This document shows positions 57,560 to 64,000 of a stretch of 64,000 nucleotides of DNA, one piece after another. The notes under the pieces are model-generated. The model saw nothing but the letters and a program-made list of their open reading frames with translations. It ran no database searches and was not told the origin of the DNA. Source of the stretch: Halapricum salinum. GTDB lineage: Archaea > Halobacteriota > Halobacteria > Halobacteriales > Haloarculaceae. Made by a program: the position numbers and the translations under genes. Every line of letters starts with the position of its first letter. The stretch's first letter is position 1. The stretch lies in assembly GCF_004799665.1 (NCBI RefSeq), contig NZ_CP031310.1, forward strand, positions 1,170,887 through 1,234,886, in the 5' to 3' direction.

Positions 57560-58140
57560 CCGACGAAGACGAGCAGGACGACACCCCGGCGGAGCGCGAT
57601 CCGTTCGAGGAACTCGGCCCCGGGATCGACGACCGCGAGGGCGACCCCTTCGAGTCGCTGGACGACACCTCGACCGAAGGGGGCGATTCCGACGGCGACG
57701 ACCCGGCGGTCGCGACCGACTCGGAGGACCTTCGGCTGGACGATCATCCGTTCAGTGACCCCGAGGCGGGTGCGCGAAAGCGACGGCTCGATCCTGACGA
57801 AGACGACCCGTTCGCTGGCATGGACGTCGTGCCCGGCGAGGACCCCTTTGAGAGCGGCGACTGGGGAGCCGGCGGCGACGACGAGTCGGTCTGGGAAGAC
57901 CTCTCCGAACCGGTCGAACCCGAGACAACAACGACCGAAGAGGGCGGCCGCCGGCTCTCGGAGGTCAACAAACACAGCTTCTGCGAGCAGTGTGAGCACT
58001 TCACCGGACCGCCCGAGATTGCCTGTACCAACGAGGGCACGGAGATCCTGGAGTTTCTCGACATGGAGACCGTCCGCGTCGCCGACTGTCCGATCGTCGA
58101 GGAACGCGAACGCCTCGAAGAGGCCGGGACGCAGGGGTAG
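57556..58140 (+). CDS. Acidic DPF-repeat protein with C-terminal zinc site
   Basis: 194 residues from a GTG (GTGA overlap). The first 120 residues are disordered and acidic with short motifs DPFEEL (15), DPFESL (30), HPF (64), DPFAGM (84), DPFESG (96). The C-terminal 60 residues hold CEQCEHFTGPPEIAC and DCPIVEE, a small zinc-binding module. Repeated DPF motifs suggest multivalent binding to one partner. Co-translated with the coiled-coil protein. Confidence 0.78.
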   Translation: MTDEDEQDDTPAERDPFEELGPGIDDREGDPFESLDDTSTEGGDSDGDDPAVATDSEDLRLDDHPFSDPEAGARKRRLDPDEDDPFAGMDVVPGEDPFESGDWGAGGDDESVWEDLSEPVEPETTTTEEGGRRLSEVNKHSFCEQCEHFTGPPEIACTNEGTEILEFLDMETVRVADCPIVEERERLEEAGTQG

Positions 58141-58175
58141 GGCTTTTGTGCGGTTCGGCGTGAAATAGGGGTACG

Positions 58176-58499
58176 ATGCAATTCTGCGAAGAGTGCGGCT
58201 CGATGATGAAGACAGAGGGCGACGTGTGGGTCTGTGGCTCGTGTGGGCACGAACAGCCCAAGGGCGACAGCGACGCCGAGCAGTTCGTCTCGACGGAGAA
58301 ACAGAGCGACGACGACGTCATCGAAACGGAGGAAGGCGCGAACTTCGAAGGCAAACCGACGGCCAAGGACGTCGTCTGTGACGAGTGCGGCCACACCGAA
58401 GCCTGGTACACGATCAAACAGACCGGCTCTGCGGACGAACCGCCCACTCGATTCTTCAAGTGCCAGGAGTGCGGCCACCGCTGGCGCGAGTACAACTGA
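58176..58499 (+). CDS. tfs: Transcription factor S (TFS), canonical
   Basis: 107 residues. N-terminal ribbon C4, C7, C20, C23; C-terminal TFIIS ribbon C68, C71, C96, C99 with the intact tip QTGSADEP (82-89), including D87-E88 that drive RNA cleavage by stalled RNA polymerase. An acidic linker joins them. 35 bases after the DPF-repeat gene. Confidence 0.94.
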   Translation: MQFCEECGSMMKTEGDVWVCGSCGHEQPKGDSDAEQFVSTEKQSDDDVIETEEGANFEGKPTAKDVVCDECGHTEAWYTIKQTGSADEPPTRFFKCQECGHRWREYN

Positions 58500-58706
58500 T
58501 CACTCCCCAGCCACCCGTTCGAAACTGCGAACCAACACGAGAAATCGCCACAGCAGATACAGCGACGCGGCGGCGACGAGCGGGCCGAGGACACCGAGGA
58601 GGAGCGTGCCGGCGTACAGCACCGAATAGGCGACGAGCAGGACGTAGACGACGCCGAGCGCGGCTAGCCACCTACGCGAGAGCGGCATCGGAAGCCAGTC
58701 GGTCAT
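58500..58706 (-). CDS. Small two-helix membrane protein
   Basis: 68 residues (MTDWLPMPLSRRWLAALG...). Helices at about 13-33 and 36-55, tail RSFERVAGE. Convergent with tfs: the stop codons abut. An upstream in-frame ATG (MRWFLFDW) is an alternative start. Function unknown. Confidence 0.68.
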   Translation of the reverse strand: MTDWLPMPLSRRWLAALGVVYVLLVAYSVLYAGTLLLGVLGPLVAAASLYLLWRFLVLVRSFERVAGE

Positions 58707-58783
58707 ATTCCCACCATCGTCCCAGTCGAATAAAAACCATCTCATCGAGTGACAAGTAGGGCAGCCAGGACCGGCGACAGCAC

Positions 58784-60049
58784 CTACAGCAACACGACCT
58801 GGGCCAGTCCGAGGAAGACCAGGAAGCCGAGCACGTCCGTCGCGGTCGTGATGAAGATGGTCGCCGACGTCGCCGGGTCCTGGCCGGCGCGATCCAGAAC
58901 GAGGGGGATGAGCGCGCCGAAAAAGCCCGCGATGACGAGGTTGGCGACCATCGAGACGCCGATGACCGCGCCCAGCAGGACGCCGAATTCCGCCGAGGAG
59001 AAGGCGGTCGCGATGACGGCCACGAGTGCTCCAGTGATGAGTCCGTTGACGGCCCCGGCGAGGACCTCGTTGAAGATCACGCGCTTGCCCGTGGCGAGCG
59101 TCACCTGGCCCTGGGAGATCCCGCGGACGGTGACGGCCATCGCCTGCGTGCCGGCGTTGCCACCCATCCCGGCGACAATGGGCATGTACGCCGCCAGCAC
59201 GGCGATACTCGCGATGGTCGCCTCGAAGAGGCCGACCACTGCCGCGGCGAGAAAGCCTGTCCCGAGGTTGAGTATCAGCCACTTGTAGCGGTGGCCGACC
59301 TTCGCCAGCGGGCCGTCCAGCGCGCTCTCCTCCTCGTCGACGCCGGTGAACTCGTAGAGGGTTTCGCCGGCGGCCTCCTCGACGACGGTGAGGAGGTCGT
59401 CGGCGTGGATGACGCCCACGATCTCCTCGTCCTCGTCCAGCACCGCGACGGTGCGGTCGCGGTTCTCCCGAAAGACTTCGAGCACGTCCTCGTCCTCGCG
59501 ATCGTAGCGGATGGACGGAATCTCCTCGACGTAGTCGACGAGTCGTTCGGAGTCGCGTTCGGTCATCGCCAGCGTCGCGCCCTTGAGTTCGCCGAGCAGT
59601 TCCCGGCCGTCGAGGACGAAGATCGTGGGGAAGCGCCCGGTCCGGCGCTCGAAGCGCTGGACGCGGTCGGCGACCGCCTGAAACGAGTCCTCGGCGTCGA
59701 CGGTCACGTAGTCGACGTCCATCAGCCCTGCGGCGCTCTCGGGATCGAACGACAGGAGGTAGCTCACCTTCTCGCGGCGGTTCGCGTCGAGGTGCGAGAG
59801 AACGTCCTCGCGGACGGCCTCGGGAGCGTAGCCCAGCACGTCGGTCGCCTCGTCGGGGTCGAGATTGCCGACGAACCGCCGGAGCTGCTCGCGGTCCATG
59901 TCTGCGACGAGGTCTTCCCGGACGGGTTCGGGCAGGGTGAAGAAGACGTCGCGCTGTCGGCTTCGCGAGAGCGTCGCGAATTCGTCGGCAGGGGCGGGAG
60001 AGAGCGCCAGTGTCTGCTGGAGATCGACGGCGGCTTCGGCCTCGGCCAT
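58784..60049 (-). CDS. mgtE: MgtE-family magnesium transporter
   Basis: 421 residues. MgtE N domain (about 15-110, LRRFVGNLDPDEATDVLGY), a CBS pair (about 120-235, with TVAVLDEDEEIVGVIHADDL), then five transmembrane helices including YMPIVAGMGGNAGTQAMAV, the pore signature GNAGTQ. Mg2+ bound between cytosolic domains closes the pore. The ATG at 60049 fits the domain start. Confidence 0.93.
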   Translation of the reverse strand: MAEAEAAVDLQQTLALSPAPADEFATLSRSRQRDVFFTLPEPVREDLVADMDREQLRRFVGNLDPDEATDVLGYAPEAVREDVLSHLDANRREKVSYLLSFDPESAAGLMDVDYVTVDAEDSFQAVADRVQRFERRTGRFPTIFVLDGRELLGELKGATLAMTERDSERLVDYVEEIPSIRYDREDEDVLEVFRENRDRTVAVLDEDEEIVGVIHADDLLTVVEEAAGETLYEFTGVDEEESALDGPLAKVGHRYKWLILNLGTGFLAAAVVGLFEATIASIAVLAAYMPIVAGMGGNAGTQAMAVTVRGISQGQVTLATGKRVIFNEVLAGAVNGLITGALVAVIATAFSSAEFGVLLGAVIGVSMVANLVIAGFFGALIPLVLDRAGQDPATSATIFITTATDVLGFLVFLGLAQVVLL

Positions 60050-60120
60050 ATCGCGTATGCTTGGTGAAGGATCAAAACGCTGTGCCTCTCTCGTTTCACC
60101 CAACCGATCGGCACAAGATA

Positions 60121-60145
60121 CTTGCCGGGCGTTCGTGTCGGCAAG
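60121..60145 (+). promoter_or_regulatory. Inverted repeat before the 60149 lipoprotein gene
   Basis: CTTGCCG (60121-60127) and CGGCAAG (60139-60145) face each other across 11 bases and end three bases before the ATG. The TATA-like AAGATACT lies just upstream, so the repeat covers the likely transcript start: an operator or leader hairpin. Confidence 0.4.
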
Positions 60146-60148
60146 CAT

Positions 60149-60904
60149 ATGAGACGCAGACAGATCCTCGCGTTCGGCGGGTCGGCCCTCCTCGGCACGG
60201 CAGGCTGTCTCGGTGACGCCCGGAGCGACGACCAACCGACCAGTACTGTCGGATCACTCGAAATAACGGTGTCGAGCGTTCAGCGAGGGATCGTGACATA
60301 CACGACGCCCGACTCGATCAGCGTCGTCGACACCGACCGCCGCCACGTCCTCTTCGGGGTCAACGCCGCAGATTGCGACGAACCGCCCGAACCCGACGCG
60401 TTCACGCTCCAGTTCGACGGCCGGGAGTTCGACGCGACCACAGAGAAACGGGGACACCAGCTGTACCGGTTCCCGGGATCGTTCTACACCGCCGAGTCGG
60501 AGAGTGGACACCTGCTGTTCGACCTCCCACTGACGGGCACAGCAGCGGACGCCGCCCTCGTCTGGGACAGCGGCGAGTGGCCGCTGCCCGAGTCGATCCG
60601 GCGTCGACTCGAAGTCGCTCCCGAGTTCTCGGTGTCGTTCGACGACGAACCGACGAACGGTAGCTGTACGCTGACCGCGACCAACGAGGGTGATCGCCCG
60701 CAGCGCTTTCTCGCAGCCGTCAATCAAGAAGGCGGGACCAGTGCGTACAGACCGATCGGCGTTCGAACGGCGGTGCTGGAGGGGGGAGCGAGCAGAGAGT
60801 ACGATATCGTGGCCCCGCCGGGCGGTACGGGTGGCCAGACGGCGACGCCGGGCGGGCGACGGATCGTCGCCTGGGCCGGCGGTCGCGGAAGTTGCAGCCG
60901 CTGA
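60149..60904 (+). CDS. Tat-type lipoprotein, unknown function
   Basis: 251 residues. Signal MRRRQILAFGGSALLG with twin Arg and lipobox TAGC at about 16-19. The mature part is beta-rich, with EITVSSVQRGIVTYT, TLQFDGREFDATTE and VSFDDEPTNGSCTLTATNEG, the last resembling an immunoglobulin-like strand set. Probably surface-anchored. Convergent with the amylase gene, whose stop codon abuts. Confidence 0.85.
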   Translation: MRRRQILAFGGSALLGTAGCLGDARSDDQPTSTVGSLEITVSSVQRGIVTYTTPDSISVVDTDRRHVLFGVNAADCDEPPEPDAFTLQFDGREFDATTEKRGHQLYRFPGSFYTAESESGHLLFDLPLTGTAADAALVWDSGEWPLPESIRRRLEVAPEFSVSFDDEPTNGSCTLTATNEGDRPQRFLAAVNQEGGTSAYRPIGVRTAVLEGGASREYDIVAPPGGTGGQTATPGGRRIVAWAGGRGSCSR

Positions 60905-63142
60905 TCAAGGCCGGTGGCTCGGCCCGAGCACGCCGGGCGTCTCGAAGATGCCCAGCGTCTCGACCTCGACGCGCGTGACGTGATCGGGACCGTCCGTCTC
61001 ACAGTTCTCGCCCGTGAAGTGATTGCAGGGGTCGACGGCGTTCCGAAGGTCGACTGCCGCCGTCCCGTCGCCGAAGTTGATCACGACAACGACCGACTGG
61101 TCGTCGCTCTCGCGGCCGAACACCAGCACGTCGTCGGGATCGCCGCCCTGCGAGGGGGCCTGCGCGAGGTCGGCCGAGGGGTGCAGGACGTCCAGTTCGT
61201 GGTAGGTGTCGATCAGGCGCTCGTAGAACGCGAAGTGGTCCTCGGGATACTCCTTCCAGTTCATGAACGCACGCTTGTAGGGGTCGACCCTGACGTCGTC
61301 GTCAGTACGTGGGTCGTCCTCGTCGAAGGCGCTCTCGCGGGGGGTACCGTGCTCGCCGACGAGTCGCTCCTGCCCGTAGAGGATGAAGGGGACGCCGGGC
61401 AGCGTGAACGCGGCGGCGACCGCGGCGCGCTGGGCTTTGGCGACGTTCTCGCGGTGGCCCTCGGTCTCGGCCTCGTAGTAGAGGCGGCGCTCGTCGTGGT
61501 TCTCGGTGGTATTGAGAATCCGCGTGAACGTGGGGAAGCCGTCGATGTAGCGCTTCTCGATCGCCCGGACGAGGTCGCTGGCGGGCCGATCCCCGCGAGC
61601 GACGGCGTGGGCCGAGTGCATGAACCCGGTCGTGTCGAAGTGGGCGTCGAACTCCGATTCGGCAAACGAGGGGAGCCGAGGGATGGTCTCGTCGAGCAGC
61701 ATGAACTCGGTGTCCTCGGCGCGGACGCGACGGCGGACTTCCTTCCAGAAGCTGTGGGGGACGCCCCAGGCGATGTCACAGCGGAAGGCGTCGACCTTGG
61801 GAGCCCAGTACTCGACGGCGGCCATGACGTGCTCGCGCAGCGCCATGTTGCCGTAGTTGAGGTTGGGCTGGAGACGCGTCCCGAAGAAGTACGTCGCGGC
61901 GGGCGCGGCGTCGGTGTCAGTCGCGTCCGCGCGGCGGTCGAACCAGTCGAAGTATTTCGACTCCGTGTCCCACGCCTCGACGTTCGGCAGGACGTACTCG
62001 TCGCCGGTGTCCTCGCCCAGCTCGGCGATCGTGTCCTGGAACTGTTCGTTCGTCCAGCCGGCGTGGTTGATCACCAGGTCGAAACACACCCTGATGTCGT
62101 GGTCGTGGCAGGTCTCGACGAAGCGCTCGTACTCCTCGATCGTCCCCAGGTCGGACGCGACCTCGAAGTAGTCCTCCGTGGAGTAGGCGTGGGGGCCGCC
62201 GGGGGCGTTGTCGATCTGGGCCGACCAGGCGGGGACGATGGGGGTCAGCCACACCACGTCGATCCCCAGGTCGTCGAGGTAGGGCACTTTCGAAGTCAGG
62301 AAGTCGAAGTCCGTTCCCCCGGGTGTACCCTCGAACGAGCGCGTGAAGATCTCGTATATCACGGCGTCGTCGAGCCACTCCGGGGGCCGGTTCGGGAGAT
62401 CGGTGGTTTCGGTTTCCGGGTCGAGGACCACCTCGTCGACGTTGCCCAGCACCTGCCCGTCGTAGGGCGCGGCGAACAGCCGCGTGGGACCGTCGAGTGC
62501 GTCGGCGGGGACGCGGAGTCGGTGGCCGGTGAGCACGCGGTCGTCCGTGCCTTCGTCGGCGAGATTCGATTCCTCGACCGTCACGTCGGTCGGATCGAGC
62601 CCCGAGTCGTCCTCGGGGAGCCACTCGACGCGCAGGTCCTCGCGGAAGGCGTTGCTCGTCGGTGATCGCTCGGCGTCGGCGTCGAGGACGAATTCCTCAC
62701 TCTCGGCGTCGTAGTGGCCCTCGATCGCGAGTCGTGGCGGCCCGCCGGCGTCGTCGGGTGCTTCCGGGAGCGCGCGGACGGTCTGGTGGTGGGTTCCGTC
62801 CGGGGCGTCCAGTTCGAAGACGTACGTCCCGGGCACGTCGGGCTGGAACTCGGCGGTGTGGTGGTCGCCGTGGTCGTACTGGGCGACGTCGTCGTAGGGT
62901 TTCGGGGCGAACTCGACTGTCGCCTCGCTGCCCTCGGGTGACTCGACGAGCGACCACGTGAAGGCGTCGGCGTCGTAGGGATCGGGATCACGTCGCGGCT
63001 CGCCAGCGAGCGACGGCGCGAGGTTGTCACGGTCGAGGCCGTGGTGGCCGTCGACGAAGATCGGATCGACGATCTGCTCGTCGACGTGGACGAACCGGGG
63101 CGGACCTGGATGGTGGCCCCCGGCGGGGTCTGGAGTGGGCAT
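60905..63142 (-). CDS. GH13 alpha-amylase-family enzyme, cytoplasmic
   Basis: 745 residues. N-terminal beta domains (about 1-265), then the catalytic barrel: DLVINH (region I), VDAFRCDIAW with the nucleophile Asp (II), FMLLDE with the acid Glu (III), NTTENHDER (IV), and a C-terminal beta domain. No signal peptide is visible, so it likely acts on internal maltodextrin or glycogen-like glucan. The ATG at 63142 was chosen; on the minus strand AAAAGATATACG, about 30-40 bases upstream, may be its TATA box. Confidence 0.92.
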   Translation of the reverse strand: MPTPDPAGGHHPGPPRFVHVDEQIVDPIFVDGHHGLDRDNLAPSLAGEPRRDPDPYDADAFTWSLVESPEGSEATVEFAPKPYDDVAQYDHGDHHTAEFQPDVPGTYVFELDAPDGTHHQTVRALPEAPDDAGGPPRLAIEGHYDAESEEFVLDADAERSPTSNAFREDLRVEWLPEDDSGLDPTDVTVEESNLADEGTDDRVLTGHRLRVPADALDGPTRLFAAPYDGQVLGNVDEVVLDPETETTDLPNRPPEWLDDAVIYEIFTRSFEGTPGGTDFDFLTSKVPYLDDLGIDVVWLTPIVPAWSAQIDNAPGGPHAYSTEDYFEVASDLGTIEEYERFVETCHDHDIRVCFDLVINHAGWTNEQFQDTIAELGEDTGDEYVLPNVEAWDTESKYFDWFDRRADATDTDAAPAATYFFGTRLQPNLNYGNMALREHVMAAVEYWAPKVDAFRCDIAWGVPHSFWKEVRRRVRAEDTEFMLLDETIPRLPSFAESEFDAHFDTTGFMHSAHAVARGDRPASDLVRAIEKRYIDGFPTFTRILNTTENHDERRLYYEAETEGHRENVAKAQRAAVAAAFTLPGVPFILYGQERLVGEHGTPRESAFDEDDPRTDDDVRVDPYKRAFMNWKEYPEDHFAFYERLIDTYHELDVLHPSADLAQAPSQGGDPDDVLVFGRESDDQSVVVVINFGDGTAAVDLRNAVDPCNHFTGENCETDGPDHVTRVEVETLGIFETPGVLGPSHRP

Positions 63143-63220
63143 CCTTGGTTCGGCTCTCCAATAGCTCCGCGTATATCTTTTGTGTTGTGGATACACCGAG
63201 GAAACAATCGTGTAAGAGCG

Positions 63221-63655
63221 TTACAGCCGGAACGGTTCCAGCACTCGCGCACCCAACGCCCGCAAGATGCCCGTGAGCGGGCCGCCGTCGTGGCTGTACA
63301 GAACGGAGAGGTCGTCCCGGGTTTCGCCGTGGCGGAGGTGCTGAACGCCGTCGAAACACAGCCAGCCGCCAACCGGGACACCGACGACGAGCGCCGGCGG
63401 AAACCCGGCCACGGCCAGATACCCGGTGAACGCGAGCGTGAGCGAGCCGAGTACGACGTTATCGGCGTAGTCACCGACCACAGCCGTCGCAGCGTCCATC
63501 GAGAGATTGAGCACCACGAGCGCGACGACGGTGATGATCGCGAATCGGAGTGAGCTACCGAGGAGGTACAGAACGACGCCCGGGACAATAGCTTCCCTGA
63601 GTAACGTTCGGGCGTGCTCACGTGCCGACAGGGACGTCGGGGAGCCGCCAGTCAT
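63221..63655 (-). CDS. Membrane protein, unknown function
   Basis: 144 residues (MTGGSPTSLSAREHARTLL...). Three or four helices (about 20-40, 45-62, 68-90, 92-105), then a cytosolic tail (RHGETRDDLSVLYSHDGG). An in-frame start nine codons earlier is possible. It lies upstream of the amylase gene in the same direction, but 78 bases separate them. Confidence 0.75.
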   Translation of the reverse strand: MTGGSPTSLSAREHARTLLREAIVPGVVLYLLGSSLRFAIITVVALVVLNLSMDAATAVVGDYADNVVLGSLTLAFTGYLAVAGFPPALVVGVPVGGWLCFDGVQHLRHGETRDDLSVLYSHDGGPLTGILRALGARVLEPFRL

Positions 63656-63750
63656 TATCGGTCGGCGCGTCCGGGACCGCAAAAAACGCTGTGAAACGTC
63701 ACGAAACCTGGTCCAGAAGCCCTTTGCTCGTGAAACCCCTACCCGCTACT

Positions 63751-64000
63751 GTGAGCGCCGACAGCCCACGCCGCGTGACGATCCACGGCGACAAGGAGGT
63801 CGTCGTGGACTTCCCGCCCGACCTCACCTTCGAGTGCGTCGACGACTGCACTTGGTGTTGTTATCACGGCGTGTTGCTGTACGAGCAGGACTTTTTCGAA
63901 CTCGCGAATCACGCCAGCCTCGGCGATTCGACCATCGAGCGCAAGGGCAAGGACTTCATCAAGCGCGAGGAGAAGGATCGCGAGGAACACGTCGACGTCG
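63751..64000 (+). CDS. YkgJ-family cysteine-cluster protein (partial)
   Basis: Starts at a GTG (VSADSPRRVTIHGD) and remains open at the window end, so only 83 residues are visible. CVDDCTWCCYHGVLL is the cysteine cluster of the YkgJ (CxxCxxCC) family, which probably binds zinc or an iron-sulfur cluster. The following basic stretch ERKGKDFIKREEKDRE fits. Function unknown. Confidence 0.82.
   Translation, partial: MSADSPRRVTIHGDKEVVVDFPPDLTFECVDDCTWCCYHGVLLYEQDFFELANHASLGDSTIERKGKDFIKREEKDREEHVDV

Noticed and set aside
60914-62665. 583-codon open frame opposite the GH13 gene
   Set aside because: Antisense to a gene with all four amylase motifs; the protein is a Val/Asp/Arg-rich shadow.

Overview
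The window reads as chromosome of a haloarchaeon (class Halobacteria). Evidence: high GC, very acidic proteins, two complete TFB genes, two TFS-type elongation factors, an archaeal SRP RNA with the GGAA-capped domain IV, an RNase P protein 4 / YhbY gene pair, GatA/GatC, many tiny zinc-ribbon proteins, twin-arginine lipoproteins and several apparently leaderless promoters (TATA box 25-30 bases before the start codon). The exact genus cannot be fixed from sequence reading alone.

Layout. 1-3.4 kb: a partial lipoprotein, a membrane-tethered Mrr-type nuclease, then a 1.2-kb scarred strip with a Fic/Doc toxin, littered with broken copies of the 3' end of tRNA-Arg(UCG). 3.4-9 kb: CoA-binding protein, small membrane and zinc proteins, SRP RNA, MscS channel, YhbY and RNase P component. 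9-14.3 kb: two GT4 glycosyltransferases, an M48 protease, a Bat-type HTH regulator and an alpha/beta hydrolase. 15-24 kb: gatCA, two very similar TFB genes about 5 kb apart in opposite orientation, and between them a four-gene set with ribose-1,5-bisphosphate isomerase, PfkB kinase, VOC protein and Fe-alcohol dehydrogenase. This fits nucleoside-ribose breakdown through the non-carboxylating pentose bisphosphate route. 24-37.7 kb: ordinary chromosomal genes (DUF84 NTPase, GT2-flippase fusion, DHH phosphoesterase, duplicated zinc micro-proteins, aldo/keto reductase, MFS, GpgS-like glycosyltransferase, Nudix, FAD oxidoreductase, a second TFS-like protein, Hsp20, DUF429).

37.7-39.7 kb is an IS200/IS605-type TnpB element: an AbrB-like mini-gene, an intact tnpB, and two 75-nt three-stem RNA elements, one upstream and one overlapping the tnpB stop codon, related by compensatory base changes. 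39.7-45.7 kb: lactate dehydrogenase, K+ channel with RCK domains, NDUFA9-like reductase, thioredoxin and a TetR regulator with a palindrome at its start. 45.9-50.4 kb: two large phage-tail-fibre-like proteins. The first has beta-helical GVxG repeats and a G2-like C-terminal domain; the second has YadA-like GGG repeats and an S74 intramolecular-chaperone domain. They share an N-terminal motif and lack signal peptides. 50.4-64 kb: ZIP transporter, Zn-alcohol dehydrogenase, FMN protein, Ca/Na antiporter, ThiE, a KaiC-like protein with a broken Walker A followed by coiled-coil and DPF-repeat proteins and canonical TFS, MgtE, a Tat lipoprotein, a cytoplasmic GH13 amylase, a membrane protein and a partial YkgJ cysteine-cluster protein.

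A family of 80-82-bp palindromic elements (three close copies plus one relative) lies between genes at 22641, 23921, 39605 and 52511. The most unusual items are the fibre pair, the doubled TnpB-associated RNA, this palindromic family, the tRNA-Arg integration scars and the nucleoside-ribose operon.
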